From Verrucomicrobiaceae bacterium (lineage in GTDB: Bacteria; Verrucomicrobiota; Verrucomicrobiia; Verrucomicrobiales; Verrucomicrobiaceae), in NCBI GenBank assembly GCA_016795465.1, contig JAEUHK010000124.1, positions 124,001 through 188,000 of the forward strand: DNA of 64,000 nt. Direction: 5' to 3'. The translations under genes were made by a program, and so were the position numbers. Below, piece after piece: positions 25,607 to 34,015 of this stretch (the stretch's first letter is position 1; each line of letters starts with the position of its first letter). The notes below the pieces were generated by a model. That model saw nothing but the letters and a program-made list of their open reading frames with translations, did no database searches and was not told the origin of the DNA.

Positions 25607-26823
25607 GCGCGTTCTTCGATCCAGCGCATCAAAACGTCCACGTCCGCCGACATCTCAAAACCTTTCGCAGCCTCTTTGAAGCCCGGCTCGGCAAGCAGCC
25701 GCTGCAATTCCTTCGCCACACGCTCGGGCGTGAACTGCCCCACGCTCAACCCGATGCCCGCGCCGAGCCTCCCGACGCGGTCCGCATTGTCCGGCTGGTC
25801 GTGCGCCATGTGCATGATGAGCTGCGGCACGCCCGCCGCGAAGGCTTGTGACATCGTGCCGATGCCGCCGTGATGCACAAAGACCGCCGTGTGCCGCAAA
25901 AGCGTGCTGAACGGCGCATAAACCTCGACATGAATCTGTGGCGGCAGATTCGCCGGCACCTGCTTCGGCTCTCGCGTCACAAAAACCGCGCGACAACCGA
26001 CCTTCGCCACCGCTTTGGCCGCGACATCAAAAAACCGCGCTGCCTGCACATTCGCGCTGCCGGGCGTGAAGACGACCGGAGGCTCTCCTGCGGCCAAAAA
26101 GGCCTGCAAAGCCGGTGAGAGCGGTTGTTCCTTCGCGAGGTCTTCGAGCGGGAAAGTCCACTGGAGCAGATTTTTCGGCCAATCCGGCTGCGGAGCGCAA
26201 AACCACTCGGGAAACAACGCCAGCACGCCATCCGGTGAGTCCCACCACTCGCGCCACAGACTGCGCGGCGGCTTCACACCGTGCTGCTCGCAAAGGCGGC
26301 GGATTTTCGGCAGCGCGAACAGGTCCACCGGGTTCGGCAGCGAGAAGAGCGCCTTCTTGAACCACACCGGCATCGCGCGGAGCCATTTCATCGCCGGATG
26401 CAGCACCGGCGTCTCATGCACGCTCATGAAAACGACCGGCTGCAGATGCACCGTGATCAGCGGCGTGCCGTGCTTCTCCCGCGCCAGCCTCGCCGCGAAC
26501 GCCGTGACCGGCGCGAGCATCAGATCCGGCTTCTCGCAGCTCTCGATGGCCTTTAAGTAGGGCTCCACCGCCTTCGCCGCGAAATCGAACACCACTTTCG
26601 TCCCCTGCCCCAGCTTCCAGATGCGTGGATCGCGGATCATCGCCTCAAACTCATCCGCCTCACCCCACGCGATGAATTCCAGCCCCGCCCGCCGCGCATG
26701 CTCTTCAAACAAGCACGCCGTGATCATCGTCACGCGATGCCCCCGCGCCAGAAGCTGCCGCCCGAGCCAGATGAACGGAAACACGTCGCCCGCGCTGCCA
26801 AAGGGGAGGAGAAGGGTGTGCAT
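25603..26823 (-). CDS. UGT-type (GT1) glycosyltransferase
   Basis: 406 residues from the ATG at 26823 (MHTLLLPFGSAGDVFPFIWLG), the normal start of GT1 enzymes acting on lipids or small molecules; the frame extends seven codons further, into repeat sequence. The C-terminal donor-binding motif is present: FVHHGGIGTMSQAFAAGVPQLIMHMAHDQPDNADRV, with PVVFTPGSANVQ before it. Likely a soluble or membrane-associated sterol, carotenoid or macrolide-type glucosyltransferase; acceptor unknown. It is coupled to the permease gene by a 4-bp overlap, an odd pairing with no obvious shared pathway. Confidence 0.88.
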   Translation of the reverse strand: MHTLLLPFGSAGDVFPFIWLGRQLLARGHRVTMITACLFEEHARRAGLEFIAWGEADEFEAMIRDPRIWKLGQGTKVVFDFAAKAVEPYLKAIESCEKPDLMLAPVTAFAARLAREKHGTPLITVHLQPVVFMSVHETPVLHPAMKWLRAMPVWFKKALFSLPNPVDLFALPKIRRLCEQHGVKPPRSLWREWWDSPDGVLALFPEWFCAPQPDWPKNLLQWTFPLEDLAKEQPLSPALQAFLAAGEPPVVFTPGSANVQAARFFDVAAKAVAKVGCRAVFVTREPKQVPANLPPQIHVEVYAPFSTLLRHTAVFVHHGGIGTMSQAFAAGVPQLIMHMAHDQPDNADRVGRLGAGIGLSVGQFTPERVAKELQRLLAEPGFKEAAKGFEMSADVDVLMRWIEERA

Positions 26824-26829
26824 GCGATA

Positions 26830-26860
26830 AAATGACGAAATCAAAATGACGAATGATGAA
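26830..26860. repeat. Degenerate AATGACGAA repeat tract
   Basis: Units AATGACGAA, AATGACGAATG and ATGAATC in series between the hrpA stop and the glycosyltransferase start. Same sequence type as 30625-30656 and 38210-38317. Confidence 0.6.
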
Positions 26861-26862
26861 TC

Positions 26863-29800
26863 TCACACCTCCATCAAGGCCTCCAGCCGTTTCACGCTGA
26901 CGGGCTGGGATGTGCCGAGTTCTTGGGCGAAGACTTGGACGCGGTATTCTTCGAAGAGCCAGCGGAAGGCTTCGTGGTTGGCTTTGGGGACTTCTTGGGG
27001 CCAGGTGGCGAAGTCGGTGATGAGTTGCTGCTTGTCGGCGTCCTTGGCGGGGTTGTTCATCCAGCGTTCGTTGCGGACTTGGATGGCCTTCAAGTAGCGT
27101 GGCAGGTGCTGGAGTTGATCGTGCGGCGTTTGGAGCAACAGATCGGACGGAACGAGGCGCTGGAGGTCTTGTTCGAGGCCGGGATAGCGTTTCGGCAGGG
27201 CGAGGAGTTTGGCGCGTTGATCGTGGATCTGCGCATGCAGTGTGCGTGTGCGATGCACGACGGCGGGAAGATCGCGACGGAAGGTGTCAGCGAGTTGCTG
27301 GAAGCGTTTTTCGGTGAGCGGGAAGAGCGGCGTGAGGCGCAGCAGATGCGCGAGGATGTGCTCGTGGGCTTGATCGGACAAGGCGGCGGGCGAAACGGCG
27401 GCTTGGGTGCTCTTGACCTTCTCGAAGGGATTACTGGCAGGAGAATGAAGGCAGGAGAATGACTTCTGAACCGATTCTACTGCCCCCATTCTACTGCCTA
27501 CAAAGCTCTTCAGCTCCTTTTTGAGCCACGCGATGTCTTTGGCCAAAAGATTCTCCGCGAGCTTTCGCACGGCGGCGGGCGTGGTTTTGAGGGCTTCGGC
27601 TTTCGTTTTGAAAAGGCGCACATCGACCTCGCCATCGCGCAAAACGAGGGCGGGATAGCCGAAGACCTGCGCGTGGCCGATTTGCTCGACGAGAATGCTT
27701 TCGGGCAGATCGCCGAAGCTCCAGCTTTGCAGGGCGAAACGCTCGAATTTCGGCAAAAGACGATCCCAGGCATCGGTGCGGCGGTGGGCTTCCTTTTCGA
27801 CTTCGGCGTGCAGCGTGCTCAAATCGCGGCTGGCGGCCACGACGGTGTTTTTCTTTGTGTCGTGCAGCTCGATGCGCGGCTGCAAATGCGCGGGAATGCT
27901 GCCCGGAGCCCAATCGCTGGCCTGGATGCGAATGCGATAGCGACTGGAGATGAAGGCGGCCATCGCGCTGAGGAAATCGCCCGTGCCGGGATCGAACTCG
28001 GTGGCGATCTCGCGCGCCTTCGGGTCGATGGGCATCAAATCACGGCGGATGGACTTCGGCAGCGCTCGCAGCAGCGCGGCGGCGATTTCCTCGCGCATGC
28101 CGGGCACCATCCACTGCACCTGACCGGTGGTGAGATGGCCCGCGAGTTGCACGGGCACCTTCACGGTGACGCCATCGTGCTCCTGGCCGGGTTTGTAGTT
28201 GTAAGTGACCGGGATGACGCTGTTCGCGAGCGCGACTTGATCCGGGAACTGCTGCAACTCGTTCTCAAAGTCCTCGCCACCCGCGAGATCGGCCTCGGTG
28301 GCGCACAGGAAGCGCGGCTCGGTCTCGCAGCGCTCTTTGACGACGCGGTTGAGGTCGTGGATCGACGAGATGTTTTTGAGTCGCGCGTTGTAAAAGCGGA
28401 AGAGTCGCTCCTCGACGGCATAGACGCGGTTGCTGCGCACACGGGTGAGCATGGTCTCGATCTTTTGGCGCAGCGCGTTGTTGTGCGCGTAAAAGCGCAG
28501 CGTGATCGCGCTGTCCTGATGCTCGACCAATGCGCCGCGGATGAAAAGCTGCGTCGCCGCGACGGGATCGACCTTCAGGAAGTCGATGCTGCGTCGCGTG
28601 ATCTCGAGGCCGTGCAGCATGACTTTCTCGACGCAGGTCACGCGTCCGGCTTTTTCGTTCCAATGCGGCTCGCTATGCTTGAACGTGCACAAATGCGCGC
28701 CCAGCTCCGCGATCCAGTCCGGCTGCACCTTCGCTACCGTGCGTGCGAAGAGCTGCGAGGTGTGCACGATCTCTCCCGCGACGATCCACGCGGGCTGTTT
28801 CGCTTTGTCCTGTCCGGGTTTCGGTTTGGCGTTCTTCTCGCGACGCTCGTAGAGATTTGAGCCGGGGAAGATCATCACCTCGCGGTTGCCGGAGGTTTTG
28901 TAGAGGTTTCGGTCCTCTTTGACGGCGATGTGACCAAGCTGCGCGACGAGGATGCTGCGGTGGATTTTGTCGGACGGGTCGGACACGTCTGACTTGTCGG
29001 ACCGAACGTCGAATAGATCACGGAGCTGCTTCCAGATGTCCTGCCACTCCTGCATTCTCGTGAAGGAGAGAAAGTTGGTGCGGCAAAATTTCCGCAGGGA
29101 GTTTCGAGAGCGTTCGAGCGGATCGGGCGCGGCGTTCCAGATTTTGAGCAGGCTCAAAAAGTCGGAGTCGGGCGCGGCGAAGGCTTTGTGGGCGGCGTTC
29201 GCGAGTTCCTTCTTCTCTTCGGGGCGTTCGCGTGGATCGGGGATGCTGAGGCCGCTGGCAATGACGAGCATCTCCGGCAGCACGTTTTCGGTGCGGGCAT
29301 GCAGCAGCATGCGGCCGAGCGTGGGATCGAGCGGGAGCTTCGCGAGCTCATGGCCCAGCGGGGTGAGCTCGTGCGTGTCGTTGAGGCTGCCGAGTTCGTG
29401 CAGCAGCTCGTAACCGGCACGGATCGCAGCGCTGGAGGGCGGATTGATGAAAGGGAAGGCCTCGATCTCGCCGAGTTTGAAGGCCTTCATGCGCAGGATG
29501 ACCTCGGCGAGGTTGGCGCGTTGGATTTCCGGCATCGTGAAGCGGTCGCGCTTCTCAAAGTCGTCCTGTTCGTAAAGACGGATGCACAAACCCTCGCGCA
29601 CACGACCGGCGCGGCCGGCGCGTTGATTGGCGCTGCTTTGCGAAATGGCCTCGACGGGCAGGCGCTTTGTGCGCGTGCGCGGATTGTAGCGACTCATGCG
29701 AGCGAGGCCGGTATCGACCACCACAGCGATGCGCGGGATCGTGATGGAGGTCTCCGCGACGTTCGTTGCGATCACGACGCGACGTTTGCGCCCCGGCTCA

Positions 29801-30603
29801 AACACGCGCTGCTGCTCCGCGGCGGCCATGCGGCCAAAAAGCGCCAAAACCTCGAACTCGCGGCCGAGCCGGCCATCGAGCAAATCGCGTGTGTCGCGGA
29901 TGTCGCGCTCGGTGGGCATGAACACGAGCACATCGCCGTCATTCGTCTCGATGAGCGCGTTTTCGACCGCGGCCACCGCGCCGTCGATGAAGCCGAAATC
30001 GTCTTCTTCGGTGACGAGCGGCATGTAGCGCACCTCGACGGGATACGTGCGCCCGCTGACCTCGATGATCGGCGCGCCGCCAAAGGCCTGCGAGAACGCC
30101 TCCGTGTCGATGGTGGCCGAGGTGACGATCAATTTCAGATCCGGCCGCTTTTTGAGCAAGCCAACGAGATAACCGAGCAGGAAGTCGATGTTCAGCGAGC
30201 GCTCGTGCGCTTCATCGAGGATGAGCACGGAATACGCCCGCAGCATCGGATCACTCTGGATCTCGGCGAGCAGGATGCCGTCCGTCATGAACTTCACACG
30301 CGTCTCGCGGCTCGTGTCATCGCTGAAGCGCATTTTGCAGCCCACCTCGCGCCCCCAAGGCACGCCGAGCTCTTCGGCGACGCGTTTCGAAACACTCATC
30401 GCCGCGACACGACGCGGCTGCGTGCAGCCGATCATGCCCGGCGCATTCGGGACGGCCTCCAGACACATCTTCGGAAGCTGCGTCGTTTTGCCGGAACCGG
30501 TCTCACCGGCCAAAATGACGACCTGATGCCGCTGAATCGTCACGACGATCTCCTCACGGCTGGCCGTGATGGGCAGATCGTCAGGATAGCGGATGCGGAA
30601 CAT
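26863..30603 (-). CDS. hrpA: ATP-dependent RNA helicase HrpA (DEAH box)
   Basis: 1246 residues, close to the usual 1300. Helicase motifs: GETGSGKTTQLPK (Walker A), DEAHERS (motif II), SATID (III), and QRAGRAGR (VI). The HA2 and OB-fold regions follow, then the long C-terminal DUF3418 region characteristic of HrpA. It remodels RNA-protein complexes and rescues stalled ribosomes. Between the HA2 region and the OB part (RDLFDV...IHRSILVAQLGHI) is an in-frame SDKSDVSDPSD insert made of GTCNGAC repeats. A second non-conserved insert, RREKNAKPKPGQDKAKQ, is nearby. Divergent from the gene at 30693. Confidence 0.96.
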   Translation of the reverse strand: MFRIRYPDDLPITASREEIVVTIQRHQVVILAGETGSGKTTQLPKMCLEAVPNAPGMIGCTQPRRVAAMSVSKRVAEELGVPWGREVGCKMRFSDDTSRETRVKFMTDGILLAEIQSDPMLRAYSVLILDEAHERSLNIDFLLGYLVGLLKKRPDLKLIVTSATIDTEAFSQAFGGAPIIEVSGRTYPVEVRYMPLVTEEDDFGFIDGAVAAVENALIETNDGDVLVFMPTERDIRDTRDLLDGRLGREFEVLALFGRMAAAEQQRVFEPGRKRRVVIATNVAETSITIPRIAVVVDTGLARMSRYNPRTRTKRLPVEAISQSSANQRAGRAGRVREGLCIRLYEQDDFEKRDRFTMPEIQRANLAEVILRMKAFKLGEIEAFPFINPPSSAAIRAGYELLHELGSLNDTHELTPLGHELAKLPLDPTLGRMLLHARTENVLPEMLVIASGLSIPDPRERPEEKKELANAAHKAFAAPDSDFLSLLKIWNAAPDPLERSRNSLRKFCRTNFLSFTRMQEWQDIWKQLRDLFDVRSDKSDVSDPSDKIHRSILVAQLGHIAVKEDRNLYKTSGNREVMIFPGSNLYERREKNAKPKPGQDKAKQPAWIVAGEIVHTSQLFARTVAKVQPDWIAELGAHLCTFKHSEPHWNEKAGRVTCVEKVMLHGLEITRRSIDFLKVDPVAATQLFIRGALVEHQDSAITLRFYAHNNALRQKIETMLTRVRSNRVYAVEERLFRFYNARLKNISSIHDLNRVVKERCETEPRFLCATEADLAGGEDFENELQQFPDQVALANSVIPVTYNYKPGQEHDGVTVKVPVQLAGHLTTGQVQWMVPGMREEIAAALLRALPKSIRRDLMPIDPKAREIATEFDPGTGDFLSAMAAFISSRYRIRIQASDWAPGSIPAHLQPRIELHDTKKNTVVAASRDLSTLHAEVEKEAHRRTDAWDRLLPKFERFALQSWSFGDLPESILVEQIGHAQVFGYPALVLRDGEVDVRLFKTKAEALKTTPAAVRKLAENLLAKDIAWLKKELKSFVGSRMGAVESVQKSFSCLHSPASNPFEKVKSTQAAVSPAALSDQAHEHILAHLLRLTPLFPLTEKRFQQLADTFRRDLPAVVHRTRTLHAQIHDQRAKLLALPKRYPGLEQDLQRLVPSDLLLQTPHDQLQHLPRYLKAIQVRNERWMNNPAKDADKQQLITDFATWPQEVPKANHEAFRWLFEEYRVQVFAQELGTSQPVSVKRLEALMEV
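28969..29002 (-). repeat. 34-bp GTCNGAC tandem array inside hrpA
   Basis: Four GTCNGAC heptamers with 9-bp period encode SDKSDVSDPSD on the hrpA strand. On that strand the array differs from 1938-1971 at only 3 of 34 positions, all in the spacer dinucleotides, although the host genes are unrelated. It sits in a variable loop of HrpA. Confidence 0.8.
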
Positions 30604-30624
30604 GGGGCGCGGATGCTAGACGGA

Positions 30625-30656
30625 AAATGTCGAATGACGAATTCCGAATGACGAAA
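30625..30656. repeat. Degenerate GAATGACGAA repeat tract
   Basis: AATGTCGAATGACGAA followed by TTCCGAATGACGAAAG between the divergent hrpA and 30693 starts. The tract would add MSNDEFRMTK to the downstream protein if the upstream ATG at 30627 were used, which I take as a spurious extension. Confidence 0.6.
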
Positions 30657-30692
30657 GCAGGCGGATGCGGCACTCTTGCGGCTCTCGTTGCC

Positions 30693-31145
30693 ATGAATGC
30701 CTTCGTGTTACGTTCCGCCATCGCTTGCTGTTTGGTGCTGGGTTTGTCCGCCGCTGAACCTTTGACCATCCAGCCGGGCTCTGAGTTGTGGCGTGAGGTT
30801 TACGAGCCTGCGTTTGAGAAGCCGACGGAACTCGCGGCGGACTCGGAGCTGCGCAAAAGTCTCTTCAATCTCATCCGCCCGCGAGCGGAGAAGATCGCGA
30901 AGCAGGCAGTGAAGTTCCAAGGCAGCCTGCGAGTTTACCGAAACTGGGCTTTCTTCTCAGGAAGCTCAATCGACGCGAACGGAAAGCCCGTCGAGTATCC
31001 GGAGCTCGGCAACAGCGATACCGTGGCGCTGTGGCTGCGGACGCTGGACGGCTGGAAGCTGGTCGATTTCGCCGTGGGGCACAGCGATGCCTTCTACATC
31101 AGTTGGCCGGAACAGTATGGCATGCCGGCGGACTTGCTGAAGTGA
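30693..31145 (+). CDS. Secreted protein of unknown function
   Basis: 150 residues from ATG 30693 (MNAFVLRSAIACCLVLGLSAAEPL), giving a plausible signal peptide of about 20 residues; the earlier ATG at 30627 lies in a repeat tract. The mature part (FEKPTELAADSELRKSLFNLIRPRAEKIAKQAVKFQGSLRVYRNWAFFSGSSIDANGK, then DGWKLVDFAVGHSDAFYISWPEQYG) has the wide spacing of an NTF2/cystatin-like fold, but I assign no family. Its stop abuts the stop of the convergent cytochrome gene with no gap. Confidence 0.65.
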   Translation: MNAFVLRSAIACCLVLGLSAAEPLTIQPGSELWREVYEPAFEKPTELAADSELRKSLFNLIRPRAEKIAKQAVKFQGSLRVYRNWAFFSGSSIDANGKPVEYPELGNSDTVALWLRTLDGWKLVDFAVGHSDAFYISWPEQYGMPADLLK

Positions 31146-31547
31146 TCAAATCGAACGCGGCAGTGGTCCCTGCGGCGAGAGCTTCACGTTGTGCGCGGGC
31201 ACTTTGGCACCTGCTTTGATCCATTCGCGCAGGATTTGGACTTCCTTCTTCGAGATGGCGTGACCGCTCGGAGGCATGGCACCCGGTGTTTCATCGGAGA
31301 AAGTCACGACTTGGAAGAAGCGGCTGGCCTCCGGCTTGCCGGGAACGATCCAATGCTGGCCGATGAGCTTGGTGATGGCCTGCGTGTCATTGATCGGCGG
31401 CATGGTGGAGAGGCGGTTGTCGCCGTGGCAGTGGACGCAGTTCGTTTCCAGCACGATGCGCACCGGAGCGAAGGCGGTGGCCACGGCATCGTCGGCGGGC
31501 TTTTGCGCACAGGCCGCGAGAAGAACGAGAGGTAGAAGGCGCTTCAT
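31146..31547 (-). CDS. Small c-type cytochrome-like lipoprotein
   Basis: 133 residues from the ATG at 31547, which gives a lipoprotein signal (MKRLLPLVLLAACAQK, lipobox LAAC); the ORF extends 15 codons upstream without a better signal. A single haem-binding motif CVHCH follows (NCVHCHGDNRLSTMPP), and MPPSGHAISKKEVQILREWIKAGAKVP supplies the distal Met and the typical last helix of planctomycete cytochrome c domains. It is an electron carrier anchored in a membrane, possibly serving the DUF1549 proteins. Confidence 0.85.
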   Translation of the reverse strand: MKRLLPLVLLAACAQKPADDAVATAFAPVRIVLETNCVHCHGDNRLSTMPPINDTQAITKLIGQHWIVPGKPEASRFFQVVTFSDETPGAMPPSGHAISKKEVQILREWIKAGAKVPAHNVKLSPQGPLPRSI

Positions 31548-31677
31548 GGACCTATGAAACAGCAGGATGGGGGCAGAGACAAGCGTTGACAAAAACGAGG
31601 CCGATTCCTAGACTCGCGCCCAATTCCACGGAAACAGCGGCACCGGGCGGCTGGACGGGAAGATCAACACCACTGGC

Positions 31678-31935
31678 ATGAGGAACTTTGATTCAGATGA
31701 AGAACGGCGGCCGCACAACCCGCCGCTGCACTCCGAAAAAATCGTGACGGACCGGAAGATCTTCTTCCTGGACCTCAAAGAGAATGACCGCGGACGTTTC
31801 ATCAAGATCACCGAGGACGTGCGCGGTCGCCGCGACACGATCATCCTCCCCATTGAGGCCGCTCAGGAGTTCATGGACGCGATGATGCGTGCCTTGGATG
31901 TGGCGAATGGCGGTGACGGCACGGTGGAAGACTGA
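31678..31935 (+). CDS. PUR-alpha-like (DUF3276) small nucleic-acid-binding protein
   Basis: 85 residues. The core KIFFLDLKENDRGRFIKITEDVRGRRDTIILPIEAAQEFMDAMMRAL matches the single PUR repeat of the DUF3276 family found in Bacteroidetes, spirochaetes and Verrucomicrobia; those proteins dimerise and bind single-stranded DNA or RNA. N- and C-termini are charged and probably disordered. A double-hairpin repeat begins 2 bp after the stop codon. Confidence 0.85.
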   Translation: MRNFDSDEERRPHNPPLHSEKIVTDRKIFFLDLKENDRGRFIKITEDVRGRRDTIILPIEAAQEFMDAMMRALDVANGGDGTVED

Positions 31936-31937
31936 AG

Positions 31938-32000
31938 AAGTGGAACAGGATTTGATCCTGTTCGTGCTCAGTGACATCAGGTTGAAAACCTGATCCACTT
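31938..32000. repeat. Double 8-3-8 hairpin element with outer stem (intergenic copy)
   Basis: Outer stem AAGTGG (31938-31943) pairs with CCACTT (31995-32000). Inside are two perfect 8-bp hairpins with 3-base loops: AACAGGAT/ATCCTGTT with loop TTG (31944-31962), and ATCAGGTT/AACCTGAT with loop GAA (31976-31994). The spacer between them is 13 bases. The architecture equals the copy inside a gene at 35600-35649, while stem sequences differ, so pairing rather than sequence appears to be conserved. Confidence 0.85.
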
Positions 32001-32044
32001 TCCTGTCTTGACCACTTTCACTGCTTCCGTCAGCATCGGCGGCC

Positions 32045-33193
32045 ATGAAATCCAGCCTGATCGCCTCCGCCCTTGCCTTGATCACTTCCGCCGTCGTCGC
32101 CGGTGACAACTACCTCGTCTATTTCGGCACGAACACGAATGCCAAGAATGGCAGCAAAGGCATCTATGTGGCGCGGTTCAATGCGGCGAGCGGCGAGCTG
32201 ACCAAGCCGGAGCTCGCCGCCGAGGCTGGGAATCCGGGCTTCCTTTCGATTCATCCTTCGAAGAAGTATCTCTTCGCCATCGGCGATGTGAAAGGGCCGG
32301 ATGGCAAGAACATCGGCGGGATCAGTTCCTTCAAGATTGATGCCTCCACCGGCAAGCTGACGCTCATCAACCAGCAGAGCGCCATCGGCAGCGGTCCCTG
32401 CCATGTGAATGTGGATGCCACCGGCAAGATGGCCGCGCTGGCAAACTACGGCAGCGGCAGCGTTGCCTCGTATGCCATCGCCGCGGATGGAAAGCTCGGC
32501 GAGGCAGGGAGCTTCATCCAACATGAAGGCAGCAGCATTGATCCGAAGCGTCAGGCGGGCCCGCATGCGCACTCGGTGAATTTCAGTCCGGACAACCGCT
32601 TCGCCTTCGCGTGCGATCTCGGGCTCGACAAAGTGCTCATCTACAAAGTCGATCCCGCCACCGGCAAGATGACGCCGAATGAGCCCGCGTTTGCGAAGAC
32701 ACCCGCAGGTGGTGGTCCGCGTCATCTGGCCTTTCATCCGAGCGGGAAGTTCGTTTTCGTGAACAACGAGATGGCCATGACCGAGACCGTTTTCTCTTAT
32801 GATGCCGCCACCGGTGCCATGACCGAAGTGCAAACCGTCTCGACGTTGCCGGAAGCGGATCGCGGCAAGCCCGGCTTCAGCACGGCGGAGACGCTGGCGC
32901 ATCCGAACGGCAAGAACGTGTATGTTTCCAATCGCACGCACGACACCATCGCCGTGTTTGCCTGCGATGCGGCCACCGGAAAGCTCACGCTCATCCAAAA
33001 CGTGCCCGTCGAAGGCCAGATCCCGCGGAACATCTGCCTCGATCCCACCGGCAAGTGGCTCATCGCCGCGCATCAAAACAGCGGCACGGCGGCGCTCTTC
33101 AAAGTGGATGCTGAAAGCGGCAAGCTGAGCTTCACCGGCACCAAGGTGGAAGTGCCCGGCAGCATCTGCGTGCGCTTTTTGGCAGTCGAGTGA
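32045..33193 (+). CDS. Lactonase (6-phosphogluconolactonase-type seven-blade propeller), exported
   Basis: 382 residues with a signal peptide (MKSSLIASALALITSAVVAG). The remainder is a beta-propeller of the YbhE/Pgl lactonase family: YFGTNTNAKNGSKGIYVARFNAASGELTKPELAAEAGNPGFLSIHPSKKYLFAI, the hallmark GPHAHSVNFSPDNRFAFACDLGLDKVLIYKVD, GGGPRHLAFHPSGKFVFVNNE and GQIPRNICLDPTGKWLIAAHQNS. Cytoplasmic members hydrolyse 6-phosphogluconolactone; this exported one may act on another sugar lactone or serve a different role. Confidence 0.9.
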   Translation: MKSSLIASALALITSAVVAGDNYLVYFGTNTNAKNGSKGIYVARFNAASGELTKPELAAEAGNPGFLSIHPSKKYLFAIGDVKGPDGKNIGGISSFKIDASTGKLTLINQQSAIGSGPCHVNVDATGKMAALANYGSGSVASYAIAADGKLGEAGSFIQHEGSSIDPKRQAGPHAHSVNFSPDNRFAFACDLGLDKVLIYKVDPATGKMTPNEPAFAKTPAGGGPRHLAFHPSGKFVFVNNEMAMTETVFSYDAATGAMTEVQTVSTLPEADRGKPGFSTAETLAHPNGKNVYVSNRTHDTIAVFACDAATGKLTLIQNVPVEGQIPRNICLDPTGKWLIAAHQNSGTAALFKVDAESGKLSFTGTKVEVPGSICVRFLAVE

Positions 33194-33208
33194 GGCTGTG
33201 AAGGTTGC

Positions 33209-33239
33209 GCGGGAGATGAAGCGCGGCTTCATTTCCCGC
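33209..33239. repeat. 14-bp-stem inverted repeat before yceH
   Basis: GCGGGAGATGAAGC (33209-33222) pairs with GCTTCATTTCCCGC (33226-33239) with a single G-T pair and a 3-base loop; GTTG and CAAC flank it. No T-tract follows on either strand, so it is not a typical terminator. It ends 11 bp before the yceH start. Confidence 0.75.
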
Positions 33240-33249
33240 CCCAACAGCC

Positions 33250-33939
33250 ATGTCCGACGAAATCACCTCCGCATCGCCCGCCATTCCGAGTCTTCTTTCA
33301 CCCGAGGAGGCCCGCGTGCTGGGCTGCCTGATCGAAAAAGAGATCACGCTGCCGGATTACTACCCGATGACGCTGAACGCGCTCGTCTCCGCGTGCAATC
33401 AGACCACCAATCGCGAGCCCATCATGCAGCTCGATGATAGCACGGTGCAGCGGGCACTCGATTCGATGAAGAGCCGTGGCTACGTTTTCCAGGTCACTAT
33501 CGTCGGCGCACGCGTGCAGAAGTATCGGCACAATCTCAAAGGCAAGCTGCCGGACCTCGAACGCCCGCAGGTGGCGGTGCTGTGCATGCTGCTGCTGCGC
33601 GGCGCCCAGACGGCGGGCGAGCTGCGCCAGCGCACCGAGCGCCTGCACAGCTTCCCGGACATCGAAAGCGTGGACAACACGCTCGCCGAGCTCATCGGCT
33701 ACCGCGACGGTCCGCTCATCAAATGCCTGCCCGCCGGCCCCGGCCGTCGCGTGGCGCAGTATTTGCACCTCTTCTGCGGCGATGTGGAGCCGCAGGCCAT
33801 CGCCACACCCATCGTGAGCACACCCGCGTCCTCCGCCGCGGCGCTCGATGATGAATGGAAGACGAAGATCGAGGCTGAGATGGCTCTGATGCGCTCACAA
33901 ATCGCACGCTTGCAGGAGATGGTGGGCACGGTGAGATAG
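33250..33939 (+). CDS. yceH: YceH family protein (DUF480)
   Basis: 229 residues. The double winged-helix DUF480 region is clear: LSPEEARVLGCLIEKEITLPDYYPMTLNALVSACNQTTNREPIMQLDDSTVQRALDSMKSRGYV, then NLKGKLPDLERPQVAVLCMLLLRGAQTAGELRQRTERLHSF. The C-terminus is a short coiled helix (EMALMRSQIARLQEMVGTVR). Cytoplasmic, probable DNA-associated protein with no proven target. Confidence 0.93.
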   Translation: MSDEITSASPAIPSLLSPEEARVLGCLIEKEITLPDYYPMTLNALVSACNQTTNREPIMQLDDSTVQRALDSMKSRGYVFQVTIVGARVQKYRHNLKGKLPDLERPQVAVLCMLLLRGAQTAGELRQRTERLHSFPDIESVDNTLAELIGYRDGPLIKCLPAGPGRRVAQYLHLFCGDVEPQAIATPIVSTPASSAAALDDEWKTKIEAEMALMRSQIARLQEMVGTVR

Positions 33940-34015
33940 TCCTGAAAGGATCCATTGCGCCGCAGGTGCACCTCATTTTGAATGGCGGCCAGCCATCCAC
34001 GTCCCAGCACTCTGT

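Noticed and set aside
29188..30651. A 487-codon plus-strand frame opposite hrpA
   Set aside because: Antisense shadow of the helicase domain; no motif found.
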